Origin: Chloroflexota bacterium
Lineage (GTDB): Bacteria > Chloroflexota > Ktedonobacteria > Ktedonobacterales > JADMIN01
Direction of reading: 5' to 3'
Length of the DNA: 64,000 bases
Assembly (NCBI GenBank): GCA_021323855.1
Contig: JAJPKE010000021.1
Coordinates: forward strand, 1 to 64,000
The translations under genes were made by a program, and so were the position numbers. Below, piece by piece: positions 17,021 through 26,123 of the stretch; position 1 is the stretch's first letter, and every line of letters begins with the position of its first letter. The notes beneath the pieces are model-generated. The model saw only the letters and a list, made by a program, of their open reading frames with translations. It did no database searches and had not been told where the DNA came from.

Positions 17021-20000
17021 GTAACAAGAGTAAGAACGACCCGCCTGAGCGCATCATCCTGCCGCCTGTCTTGCCCGGTGATCTTGACCTCGGCACGCTC
17101 AATAGCCGCCTGCGGTCCGGCGCTGCCATGCTCGACTGGCGCAATGTGGTAGACGCGCCAGACAGTGCGCTCATCCAGTTGCTCACCGGGGTGGATATTG
17201 TGGATGACGCGCTGGGGCTGGAGACGATTCCAGAGCCACTCTTCGCCGCGATTCTGGCCGCGCTGGAGACCAACATCAACGCGCTCCCCGGCGCCAGGCG
17301 CCCACCGCGCGGCAAAAAGACAGCCACCAGGACGGCAACAACAGCAGTAACAGCAACGGCTGCCACGCTCCCATCAGCGCCGGTTGACACGGCAGATAAG
17401 CCAGACGTATTAGATGCGCCAGCCTATGCGACTGATGAGGAGCCAGCCGGAGACGCCGCCGCGCCAGCTATAGATGCCAGTAGCGCGGATAGCGCCATGC
17501 CGGTCCTGCGCTCACAATCACAGACTGAGTTACGCCGCGCGCTACAAGAGATGGTGCAGCGCGACCTGCTCGGCCCTGCCGCTGGCGAGGAAGAGGAAAT
17601 CGCCGACGAAAACGTGCGTGATCGCTACATCGTTGGCGCGTTGGCGCCGCGTAGCGTCCCGGTGGATACAAACGAGCAAGACACGCTGGAAGTCAGCGCC
17701 GATGATGCGCCCGAAGATGGCGCCGCCGAATCCGAGAATGCCGTCAGCGGCTCGCTCAATCCCTCATCCTTCGGCCTCACCTGCTGTGTGGCGGGCCACG
17801 TCACGTCGCTGCGTGTCACGGCGCGCTGGGGCGCGTATCAACGCGTCAAGAGCGAGACGCTGACCAATCCCAAGACCGGCGCGCCCAAGTCCGTCTGGAA
17901 GCGGCGGCCAATGGGCGGCGTCATCGAGCGACTGGAACTGCGCGAAGGCGCGCTCGAACCGCAAGCGCTCACCGCTGAGCAGCCCGTCTACATACGCGGC
18001 GAGGCTCGGCGGCTCGGCGACGAGTGGATTGTGACACTCTTCCTGGTCAACGACCAGCCCGACCGCAGAAAACTGAAAGACGCCGCCTGGCTCTTCCAGG
18101 CGGAGCTAGCCCTCGATGCGCCGTCTGGTGAACCGATCTTTTGCCGCCATGTCATCGCTGATCGCTATCAGCGGCTCGATCCCCTCGATCAACATGAGCA
18201 GCGTGCGTTCGCCATGCGCTACCGCAATCGCGTCGAGTTCGCCATCGGCCACGGCGTCAGCGTCCATGCCGACCCGCTGGCGGATGACCCCACACGCGCC
18301 CGGCGCATCGAGACCCGCGCGGTCCCCATGTATGAACTGGCCGATACCATCTCGCCCGATCCCGCCACCATCCCCGGCCTTGCGGCGCTGCCACTGGACA
18401 TGAAAATGCTGGCCGGCATGGAGATGCCGCAACTGGTCGCGGCGCTGGCGGCGCTCCCCAACGCCTACGCCCAATGGATCGAAGAGCAAGCCCAGCGCGC
18501 CGCCGACCCGCAATCTGGCCTCGCTGAACACCACCAGGCGATGGAGGAGGCACTTGCCGTCTGTCGTGTCGCACGCGAGCGCATCCAGGCGGGCGTCGCG
18601 CTGTTGGAGCGCGACCCAGACGCGGCTGAGGCTTTCCGCTTCATGAATCGCGCTATGTGGCTGCAACGCATCCACACGCTCGCGGCGGAGGCGGCGCGCC
18701 GGGGCGATAAACAGGCGGTTGAAGCGTTCGACGTGACACTTAATCGTAGCTGGCGCTTGTTCCAGCTTGGTTTCATTCTGCTGAATCTCCCTGCGCTCAC
18801 CGATCTGCGCCATCCGGACCGCAGCGCCAGCCCGGAGGCCGCCGCCGATCTTCTCTGGTTCCCCACCGGCGGCGGCAAGACCGAAGCCTATCTGGGGCTG
18901 ACCGCCTATACGCTCGCCATGCGCCGCCTGCAAGGGACAGTCGAGGGGCGCTCCGGCGAGGCGGGTGTGGCAGTGCTGATGCGCTATACGCTGCGCCTGC
19001 TCACCTTGCAGCAATTCCAGCGCGCTGCCGCGCTGATCTGCGCCTGCGAGCGCATTCGCCTGGATACGGCGGCGCGCGGCGACCAACGCTGGGGCCAGGA
19101 GCCGTTTCGGCTGGGCCTCTGGGTCGGCCAGCGCACCACACCCAACTATACTGACCAGAGCGCCGACGCCATTCAGAGCAGCCGTGGCCGCTACAGGCCG
19201 AGCGTCTTTGGCGGCAGTGGCACACCCGCGCAATTGACCAGTTGCCCCTGGTGCGGCGGCGCCATAGACCCTGGCCGCCATATCAAAGTCAGTTCATTCA
19301 ATCAGGGCAGCGGGCGCACGCTCATCTATTGTGGCGACCCGCTTGGCTCCTGCCCATTCAGCGAGCGCCAGGCGCCCGGTGAGGGGCTGCCTGTCCTCGT
19401 CGTGGACGAAGAAATCTATCGCCGTCTCCCGGCACTGGTGATCGCCACAGTAGATAAATTCGCGCAACTGCCGTGGAAAGGCCCAGTCGGCATGCTCTTT
19501 GGCCAGGTCAACGGCTACTGCCCGCGCCACGGCTATCGCTCGCCTGACCTCGAAGACACAGATAGCCACCCAGCGCGCAACGGCCTGCCCGCCGTCAAGA
19601 CGCAACCCTGCGCGCCGCTACGTCCGCCGGACCTCATCATTCAGGACGAGTTGCACCTCATCAGCGGACCACTTGGCACGCTCGTCGGCCTGTATGAGAC
19701 GGCGGTAGACCGGCTGGCAAGTTGGCAGGTTGGCGGGCAAACGATCCGCCCAAAGGTCATCGCCTCAACCGCGACGGTGCGCCGCGCGCCGGAGCAGATG
19801 CGCGCCCTCTTTCTACGTTCCGTCCAGGTGTTTCCGCCGCAAGGGCTGGATGCAGAGAACAATTTCTTCTCGCAGCAAGTTCCCCCCAGCGCAGAGCATC
19901 CTGGTCGCCTCTATGTCGGTTTCTGCGCGTTCGGCCATCGCATGAAGCAAGCCCTGATCCGCGTATATGCCGCCTACCTGCTGGCAGCGCAAACGCTCTA

Positions 20001-21141
20001 CGTGGACTACGGGACGCTCATTGACCCCTGGATGACGCTGGTAGGCTACTTCAACTCGATCCGCGAACTGGCTGGCATGCGCCGACTGGTGGACGAGAAT
20101 GTTCGCACGGCGCTGAAAAACGGGAAGAAACACGGCTTTGCCGAACGACAACGCCCGGAATTGAAGGAACTTACCTCACGCATCGGCGCGCAGGGTATCC
20201 CGGAGATTCTCGATCTGCTCGGACTGGGCTTTCCGCCTCCCGGCCAGGCGGCGCAACGACGAAACGCGCAATCAGCCAGAGCGCCGCGTCCGCTGGATGT
20301 GCTGCTGGCGACCAACATGGTCTCGGTTGGCGTAGATGTGCAGCGGTTGGGGCTGATGGTCGTCGCCAGCCAGCCCAAGACCACCGCCGAATATATTCAG
20401 GCGACCAGCCGTGTCGGGCGTGCGTTTCCTGGGCTGGTCTGCACCGTCTTCAACTGGGCGCGCCCGCGCGATCTTTCGCACTACGAAACGTTCGAACACT
20501 ATCACGCGACCTTCTACGCGCACGTGGAGGCGCTCTCCGTCACGCCGTTTGCGCCGCGTGCGCTCGACCGTGGACTCTCTGCGCTGCTGGTGGCGCTGGT
20601 TCGCCAGCGGGGGATGGAGTTCAACGCCAACACACGCGCCAGCGCCATTACAGCCAACCACCCCTACGTTCACGAGGCGATCAACGATCTGACGCAGCGC
20701 GCCATTCAGGTGACCAGCCACACCAGGACCGCAGAACGAATGACACGCGAACTCCAGACGCGCCTGGATGATTGGGTGAGCCAGGCCGCTGACCATTCCG
20801 GGGGGTATATTCTGGGGTATCAGGAACGGAAAGACGGGCGGACACGCGCGCTGCTGCATGCGCCTGATCTCTTGCCGTGGCGCCTGTTCACCTGCCTTAA
20901 TTCGCTGCGCGACGTTGAGCCTGCGGTCATGCTCATGCTCGATGATCGCCCAATGGATGACGGCGCCCAGCACCCATTGACGCTTGCCGGGACAGCACCA
21001 GCAAACGCCAACCAGCAAGATGACGATACAGTTGACGACAATGAAGACAATAAAGACAATGAAGACACGGACGACGAAGATGACGTAAATGACAGCGCCG
21101 GGGATACAGCAGACGAGGAGGACGCCGGAGATGGCTTTTAA
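17017..21141 (+). CDS. drmA: DrmA, DISARM core helicase
   Basis: This 1374-residue helicase shows WFPTGGGKTEAY near residue 615 (Walker A), IIQDELHLISG near 874 (the DEAD-box equivalent), ASTATVRRAP (motif III), SVGVDVQRLG near 1102 and ATSRVGRAFPG near 1129 (motifs V and VI). A possible zinc ribbon begins CPWCGGAI. The long N-terminal region contains a low-complexity Thr/Ala/Pro stretch. The end is very acidic, with repeated Asp/Asn/Glu units encoded by near-repeats at 21020-21125. DrmA works with DrmB as the DNA-sensing core of DISARM. It overlaps the upstream gene by four bases and drmB by eleven, so all three are one transcript. Confidence 0.92.
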   Translation: MSNKSKNDPPERIILPPVLPGDLDLGTLNSRLRSGAAMLDWRNVVDAPDSALIQLLTGVDIVDDALGLETIPEPLFAAILAALETNINALPGARRPPRGKKTATRTATTAVTATAATLPSAPVDTADKPDVLDAPAYATDEEPAGDAAAPAIDASSADSAMPVLRSQSQTELRRALQEMVQRDLLGPAAGEEEEIADENVRDRYIVGALAPRSVPVDTNEQDTLEVSADDAPEDGAAESENAVSGSLNPSSFGLTCCVAGHVTSLRVTARWGAYQRVKSETLTNPKTGAPKSVWKRRPMGGVIERLELREGALEPQALTAEQPVYIRGEARRLGDEWIVTLFLVNDQPDRRKLKDAAWLFQAELALDAPSGEPIFCRHVIADRYQRLDPLDQHEQRAFAMRYRNRVEFAIGHGVSVHADPLADDPTRARRIETRAVPMYELADTISPDPATIPGLAALPLDMKMLAGMEMPQLVAALAALPNAYAQWIEEQAQRAADPQSGLAEHHQAMEEALAVCRVARERIQAGVALLERDPDAAEAFRFMNRAMWLQRIHTLAAEAARRGDKQAVEAFDVTLNRSWRLFQLGFILLNLPALTDLRHPDRSASPEAAADLLWFPTGGGKTEAYLGLTAYTLAMRRLQGTVEGRSGEAGVAVLMRYTLRLLTLQQFQRAAALICACERIRLDTAARGDQRWGQEPFRLGLWVGQRTTPNYTDQSADAIQSSRGRYRPSVFGGSGTPAQLTSCPWCGGAIDPGRHIKVSSFNQGSGRTLIYCGDPLGSCPFSERQAPGEGLPVLVVDEEIYRRLPALVIATVDKFAQLPWKGPVGMLFGQVNGYCPRHGYRSPDLEDTDSHPARNGLPAVKTQPCAPLRPPDLIIQDELHLISGPLGTLVGLYETAVDRLASWQVGGQTIRPKVIASTATVRRAPEQMRALFLRSVQVFPPQGLDAENNFFSQQVPPSAEHPGRLYVGFCAFGHRMKQALIRVYAAYLLAAQTLYVDYGTLIDPWMTLVGYFNSIRELAGMRRLVDENVRTALKNGKKHGFAERQRPELKELTSRIGAQGIPEILDLLGLGFPPPGQAAQRRNAQSARAPRPLDVLLATNMVSVGVDVQRLGLMVVASQPKTTAEYIQATSRVGRAFPGLVCTVFNWARPRDLSHYETFEHYHATFYAHVEALSVTPFAPRALDRGLSALLVALVRQRGMEFNANTRASAITANHPYVHEAINDLTQRAIQVTSHTRTAERMTRELQTRLDDWVSQAADHSGGYILGYQERKDGRTRALLHAPDLLPWRLFTCLNSLRDVEPAVMLMLDDRPMDDGAQHPLTLAGTAPANANQQDDDTVDDNEDNKDNEDTDDEDDVNDSAGDTADEEDAGDGF

Positions 21142-23008
21142 TAGTACCAGAACGCGCGTGGGGGAAATTCGTCCCAGCCAGCTCCTCCGCGACTTCGGCG
21201 TGGGCGCGCTGATTGACTTGCCCAATATCTCAGCGGTGGTGCTGGGTCTCGAAGACTGGGAATCATACTACCAGCAGGCGCAGGAAATCTCCGAAGAGCG
21301 CCTGCTGACGTTTGTGCGCTGGTGGTTGGGGCAGCAAGTCGCGCGCCTGCGCACCCCGCCTGTGCCGGTGGATAGTGACCTGGAAGGCGCGCCTGGCCTG
21401 GGGAGTCCAGTTGGTGTGCCAATCGCGGCGTTCCCGCGCTGGATGGTCTGCTCCTATTGCCGGGCGCTGGCTCCGGTCGAATCTGGGCTGTTCCAACTCA
21501 AGCCCCAGAGTTATCGTCCAGAGCGAACCATGTATGTCCACACGAATTGCAGCAAACCAGGGGCGGCGCCGTCCGTGCAGCCTGCGCGCTTTCTAGTTGC
21601 CTGTAAACGCGGACATCTGGACGATTTCCCCTGGCTGTACTACGTTCACCGTGGGGATGCCTGCGAAGCGCCGCGCCTCACCTTACGCGAGACCGGGTTC
21701 TCCTCCAACATCACCGAGGTTCGCGTCACCTGCGAAGCATGCGGCGTGTCACGTGCCATGTCCGACGCATTCGGGGATACGGCAAAGAAGGTGATGCCGC
21801 TGTGTCGCGGGAGGCGTCCCCATCTGCGTGACTTTGAGGATGATGGCTGCGACGAGCAGATGTCTACCCTCCTGCTCGGCGCCTCCAATACCTGGTTTCC
21901 GGTCCTCTTGCGTGCGCTCTCGATTCCCAAAGCCGCCGACCCGCTGGCCAATTTGGTTGATTTTTACTGGCCACAGCTCTCTAAGGCGACGAGCGAGCAG
22001 AATGTGGATCTCATGCTCTCACTCGGCGTTTTGCCCCACATGACCCAGTATAAGGCGAGCGACATCTGGAGGGTGATAGAAGCCCGACAATCAGGACAAG
22101 CGGCGAAGAACAATGAAGAGGTCACAGACCTCAAAGCGCCCGAATGGCAGGTGTTCTCACGTGGCGTGGATATTCTCGATCATCCATATTTTCATATCCG
22201 CACTGTTGCGACCCCGCCAAAATTCAATCATGCGCTTGAGCGCGTGGTTCTGGTGGAACGTCTCCGCGAAGTAGATGCGCTCGTTGGCTTTACCCGCCTG
22301 GCTTCTCTGGGTGATCTTGCTGAGGAGAGCGACGCGACAGACACCACACATCCACCTTTTGTGAGCCTATCGCGCAAGAAATCCTCGTGGGTTCCCGCAT
22401 TTGAGATCCACGGCGAGGGAATTTTCCTGCGATTCCGAGAAGAGGCGATCACCAATTGGCTTGAACGCACAACTCTGGAACAGCGCGAGAAAGCCTTTCA
22501 CAAGGCGCATACTGGCTGGCGCGCCCGCCGGCATATCGTCCCCTATGACGCGCACTTTCCTGGCCTGCGCTATGTGCTGTTACACTCGTTCGCGCATGCG
22601 CTGATGCGCCAGCTCTCGCTGGAGGCCGGCTATAGCATGGCCAGTCTCTGCGAACGCATCTACGCGCGCAACAGCGAAGACCCTGGTGGGCCAATGGCCG
22701 GTATTCTGCTCTATACCGCCGCGCCCGATAGTGAAGGGACGCTCGGTGGGTTGGTGAGTCTTGGCGCGCCAGAACGGCTCACTGACCATATCCACAGTGC
22801 GTTGGAGAGCATTCGCTGGTGCGCTTCTGACCCCCTCTGTGCGAGCCATGAGCCAAACGGCGACGGTGATCGCCTCTATGGCGCGGCCTGTCATGCCTGT
22901 TTGTTCGCGCCTGAGACCTCCTGTGAACGGGGTAATCGCTATCTCGACCGTTCGCTCCTCTTGCCCACAATGGAACACCGGGATATGGCCTTCTTCTCTG
23001 AATTGTAG
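21131..23008 (+). CDS. drmB: DrmB, DUF1998 protein, DISARM core
   Basis: This 625-residue protein begins VGEIRPSQLLRDFGVGALIDLP and has CSYCRALAP and ACKRGHLDDFPW zinc-type motifs in the N-terminal half. The C-terminal third is the DUF1998 domain: HSFAHALMRQLSLEAGYS, then GGLVSLG, and a cysteine cluster ending CHACLFAPETSCERGN. DrmB partners DrmA and the pair is the invariant part of DISARM. The ATG at 21131 has an AGGAGG-like site and lies inside the drmA 3' end. No phospholipase D gene (drmC) follows; the next gene is on the other strand and ends 24 bases away. Confidence 0.92.
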   Translation: MAFNSTRTRVGEIRPSQLLRDFGVGALIDLPNISAVVLGLEDWESYYQQAQEISEERLLTFVRWWLGQQVARLRTPPVPVDSDLEGAPGLGSPVGVPIAAFPRWMVCSYCRALAPVESGLFQLKPQSYRPERTMYVHTNCSKPGAAPSVQPARFLVACKRGHLDDFPWLYYVHRGDACEAPRLTLRETGFSSNITEVRVTCEACGVSRAMSDAFGDTAKKVMPLCRGRRPHLRDFEDDGCDEQMSTLLLGASNTWFPVLLRALSIPKAADPLANLVDFYWPQLSKATSEQNVDLMLSLGVLPHMTQYKASDIWRVIEARQSGQAAKNNEEVTDLKAPEWQVFSRGVDILDHPYFHIRTVATPPKFNHALERVVLVERLREVDALVGFTRLASLGDLAEESDATDTTHPPFVSLSRKKSSWVPAFEIHGEGIFLRFREEAITNWLERTTLEQREKAFHKAHTGWRARRHIVPYDAHFPGLRYVLLHSFAHALMRQLSLEAGYSMASLCERIYARNSEDPGGPMAGILLYTAAPDSEGTLGGLVSLGAPERLTDHIHSALESIRWCASDPLCASHEPNGDGDRLYGAACHACLFAPETSCERGNRYLDRSLLLPTMEHRDMAFFSEL

Positions 23009-23032
23009 GCGATTCATGATTCGCACAAGCTA

Positions 23033-24997
23033 TCAAACGATATTCCTATCCTCATCCTCCTCTACCCAGGATGCCATGATTCCTGCCATCCGATCCACAA
23101 GTGCTGAGACATGTTCCCGGCGGAAGAACTCGGAGAGGCGCCGCGCTCGGAGAGGCTCCGGAAGCACTCCAAGTGTTGGCACCTGTCGCGCAACTTGATC
23201 AAGAACCGAGCGATATGCTCTGCTTGTCGCATATCCAATGATTGCCTCATAGCAGTCGCCGAAACGCTCCAGGTAGCGTTGGAGCCTTTCAGCGATCAAT
23301 TCGATCTGGTTCAGATCACTGGGATCAAGTCGAAAGTCGTAGCCTAAGATTTCCGGTAGCGTTTCGCACTCTTCGGGAACCGGGCCATATAACCCAGAGA
23401 GCGTAATTTTATGAATCGCCGCCACCGATGGGCCAAGCACACTCAGGCGATTGGCGATGAGACGATGAGAACGTGACGACGAGTAGGGCTTACCACCAGA
23501 ACATGGGATGAAGAGTACAATGCGCTTGCCTTGTGGGGGACGGTAGGATCGCTTCAGAACATCGAAGGAGTCAGGCATATATCTCGTTGAGATAGTGCGC
23601 ACTGGAGGACGTTCTTGTTGGGCGACGCGCTGCGGTACACGTGGCGCTATCAGGACGCTGACACGTGTGAGCGCGGTGCGAAGCCGTTCGTCATGTGTCG
23701 CCAACCCTGGCAAGAGTGCATAGATATGTGAGGAAGATGCGGCATGCTCGACCAGGAAATCGGAAAGCTCCCCAGCGTGGAGCGCAAGCTGCGTGTTACG
23801 AACAATCTCAAAATCGAGTTCCAAATTGTGCAATGCGATGTCTGCATAGAAACGGCTTTTCTGAACTCCGCCGTCAGTTTGTTTGCGGTAAGTCGTCGTC
23901 TCCGTTAAACCATCCTGTATCGTCCGTAGGGAGGTAGCTTGGCAGACACGACATGAACAAGGAAGCTCGCCTTCCATTTCGAGAATGGCGCGTCCCTGGC
24001 GTGAGTGGGGATCAAGATAGCCCAGACTGCGCGCCTCCTGAGCGTAGGTACTCGAGTCAAATGTGTCTACCCCCAAGTAAGACAGCAATGGGACAAGATT
24101 CCCGGTCATACCAAAAACATGCACTGGCATCTGAGCGCGTCGCGCTTCTGGAATGCCCGCTACGGCGTTGCTGACCATATCCACAATCGCTTGCACCTTT
24201 TTCGCGCCACGTAGCGGCACAAGCGATCCGATGGCGATACCAATGGTGATATTGGGCCAACTATCGCGCTCAAGCAGCGCAACCAGCTTCTGCACGTATT
24301 GACGAATATCATCGCCGTTCTGCCCATGCGCCGCGACATACAACACAGGGCGATAGGCAGATTGTGTACGAAGCGATTGAATGGTTTCCATGGCGTTCTC
24401 AAGGCTGCGCCGCATTCGCTCTTCAGCCTCCTGGCGCACCAGTCCAGGCGGCAGCGGGTAATCGAGTGTCGCGATGAGATTGCCACCAAAGTCGCGCTGA
24501 AGATGCAGGATGGTTTCAGGATTTGCTGTGAGACCATATCGAGAGAGATCAAGTTCTCGTGTCCAGAGAAGCTTGAACCCTCCTGAATCGAGGAACAAAG
24601 GTGCCGTGTAGTTCAGATCAGGATAAGCGCTATTGTAATGGTGACGTAGATCCATAACGCGCCACTTGGCTATCGCATGCGTGCTGACGCCAAAGTCAAG
24701 GAAATGGAGTACCTGCGACATCAAAGGAATCTGGCGGCGCATAAGACCGTATGGGTGCGCATGAAGCACATACTTCCACAAGCCCCCGCCACGCGCAGTT
24801 GTTCCAGTTACCAGGCTTGCAACAGGGAAGAGATATGGTGTCGTGATGGTGTGGGCGCCAATTTGGAGCGTTCCTTCTCGCCCATGCGTAAGCTGCTTGG
24901 AGATGAACGTCGTCGAGCTGGCGTCCGCTTGAATTCCATCTGTTGGCGACAGATCACCTTCGGTAGTATGCGGTAGCGCCTGCAGTTGAGAATACAC
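23033..24997 (-). CDS. TGT-family transglycosylase with an ArcS-like C-terminal domain (DpdA-like)
   Basis: Residues 60-430 are a tRNA-guanine-transglycosylase barrel. LDSGGF places the general acid/base Asp at 137. GVDTFDSS places the nucleophile Asp at 314. CSCRVC (C347, C349, C352) and H390 make the zinc site. From about residue 490 a second domain begins with FIPCSGGKPYSSSRSH and resembles the DUF5591/DUF6884 domain of archaeosine synthase. Housekeeping bacterial TGTs are about 375 residues and lack this tail. DpdA-type relatives insert 7-deazaguanines into DNA. The GTG at 24997 is the only reasonable start near the open end and lacks a strong site. No preQ0 synthesis genes are in the window. 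A DNA-modifying role with the neighbouring DISARM genes is inference. Confidence 0.75.
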   Translation of the reverse strand: MYSQLQALPHTTEGDLSPTDGIQADASSTTFISKQLTHGREGTLQIGAHTITTPYLFPVASLVTGTTARGGGLWKYVLHAHPYGLMRRQIPLMSQVLHFLDFGVSTHAIAKWRVMDLRHHYNSAYPDLNYTAPLFLDSGGFKLLWTRELDLSRYGLTANPETILHLQRDFGGNLIATLDYPLPPGLVRQEAEERMRRSLENAMETIQSLRTQSAYRPVLYVAAHGQNGDDIRQYVQKLVALLERDSWPNITIGIAIGSLVPLRGAKKVQAIVDMVSNAVAGIPEARRAQMPVHVFGMTGNLVPLLSYLGVDTFDSSTYAQEARSLGYLDPHSRQGRAILEMEGELPCSCRVCQATSLRTIQDGLTETTTYRKQTDGGVQKSRFYADIALHNLELDFEIVRNTQLALHAGELSDFLVEHAASSSHIYALLPGLATHDERLRTALTRVSVLIAPRVPQRVAQQERPPVRTISTRYMPDSFDVLKRSYRPPQGKRIVLFIPCSGGKPYSSSRSHRLIANRLSVLGPSVAAIHKITLSGLYGPVPEECETLPEILGYDFRLDPSDLNQIELIAERLQRYLERFGDCYEAIIGYATSRAYRSVLDQVARQVPTLGVLPEPLRARRLSEFFRREHVSALVDRMAGIMASWVEEDEDRNIV

Positions 24998-25454
24998 AAA
25001 GACCCCGACAAGTTCTGAAAATGAGCTACGTTACAACTCAGTCGAGTATAACACAGCTAAACATGCAAAAATCCCCTAAATATACAGAACGAGTGAATCC
25101 AGCTCCGAGCAAGCGGGACACCCCATCATTCGTCAGCGCAAGGTTACAATATGTATATAATGTAAGTTCGGGATAAGAAAGAGGATCAAATGCGCTTCTT
25201 CTCTCAATTTTCATGAGGGGGAGATGCAGAGAAATGACTATCTTATCGAGATAGCGCGCGAAAAACGCAAGTTTGCGTCCGCTCTCTGGCGTCATCACTG
25301 AGCAATTCCGGTAGGACCATTTCTCTTATCCTCAACTCGCGTTAGTACACGCGTATGCCGAACGATACTAAGATAACCAGCTTGTAGTGGGAGGGTTTCT
25401 CATTAGCGAACTCCTCTTATTGAGAGCGCTAAATGTATTGTCCTCGCGAAAAGT
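24998..25454. other. AT-richer intergenic region, no credible gene
   Basis: This stretch between the transglycosylase gene and the HTH gene is less GC-rich than its surroundings and marks the right edge of the defence island. A minus-strand frame at 25038-25298 lacks a ribosome site and family resemblance, so I do not call it. No tRNA or att-like repeat was seen. Confidence 0.4.
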
Positions 25455-25484
25455 TTGACAGCAATAGAAATAATGTTCTATTCT
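25455..25484 (+). promoter_or_regulatory. Sigma-70-type promoter for the HTH gene
   Basis: TTGACA at 25455-25460 and TATTCT at 25479-25484 are 18 bases apart in an AT-rich stretch, about 70 bases before the ATG at 25552. The -35 box is a perfect consensus match. Confidence 0.55.
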
Positions 25485-25551
25485 AACGGTGTGCTGCTCT
25501 GCTCGGAGCAAGCTGAACGAGCAGAGCAGGTTGAAAGGTAGAGACGCACCT

Positions 25552-26061
25552 ATGAGTGGAACAGGGGAAACAGCGAGCCGGCGGCAAATGCCAGGAATTA
25601 CAGGAAGGCAACCGCAAGCGCCGGATATGCTGGAGTCGGTAGCAGGTGACACCTGGGATGCTGCTCATGGGAGGCCTGTCGCTGCTCCTTGTCCTTCATC
25701 TCTGCTGGCTCGTGCGCTGCCGTTGAGAATAGCAGATATGGAACATGCTCCTGAACGGGTGACATCCGAATGGTTGCAGGTGCAGGCGCGGCATCTGTTG
25801 CGGGAGTTTCTGAGCGTGGTGCCGCGTAGCGACATGGCAGAGACAGTAACCATCCCACGTGCGGATGGGACCGCGCGGACACTGACCCGGGCACAATTAA
25901 GCGTGGCGATTGACCGGATGCGTCCGCGGATGCGGCAAATCATGCGGCTTGCGATGGAGGAGCGGCGGACGCAGGGGGATATCTGCGAACTGCTGGGAGT
26001 GAGCGTGCGGACGGTCCAGCGCGACCAGTCAGAGGCGCTGGACTTGCTGGCGCAGTTGTGA
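25552..26061 (+). CDS. Sigma-region-4-like helix-turn-helix protein
   Basis: This 169-residue protein has a disordered N-terminal third. Its C-terminal half reads RMRPRMRQIMRLAMEERRTQGDICELLGVSVRTVQRDQSEAL in pieces, a helix-turn-helix like that of sigma factor region 4, with the recognition helix VSVRTVQRD. No sigma region 2 is present, so it is a DNA-binding protein and not a full sigma factor. A strong promoter lies upstream. An earlier in-frame ATG at 25489 is too close to the promoter's start point to be used. It converges on dnaE2 with a 62-base gap. The target genes are unknown. Confidence 0.65.
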   Translation: MSGTGETASRRQMPGITGRQPQAPDMLESVAGDTWDAAHGRPVAAPCPSSLLARALPLRIADMEHAPERVTSEWLQVQARHLLREFLSVVPRSDMAETVTIPRADGTARTLTRAQLSVAIDRMRPRMRQIMRLAMEERRTQGDICELLGVSVRTVQRDQSEALDLLAQL

Positions 26062-26123
26062 CCAGGCTGACCAGATGCCTCATCAGACTATCAGAGAATC
26101 CGCAATTCTTCTTCAGATTTCCC

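Noticed and set aside
5076..23008. Class 2 DISARM
   Set aside because: drmE and a C5-type drmMII were not seen; the methyltransferase is an adenine N6 type with NPPF and drmD is present, which fits class 1.
23033..24997. Housekeeping queuosine tgt
   Set aside because: The protein has about 280 extra residues including an ArcS-like domain, and it lies in a defence island, not with queA or secD/F.
25038..25298. Minus-strand 86-codon frame after the transglycosylase start
   Set aside because: No ribosome binding site and no recognised pattern.
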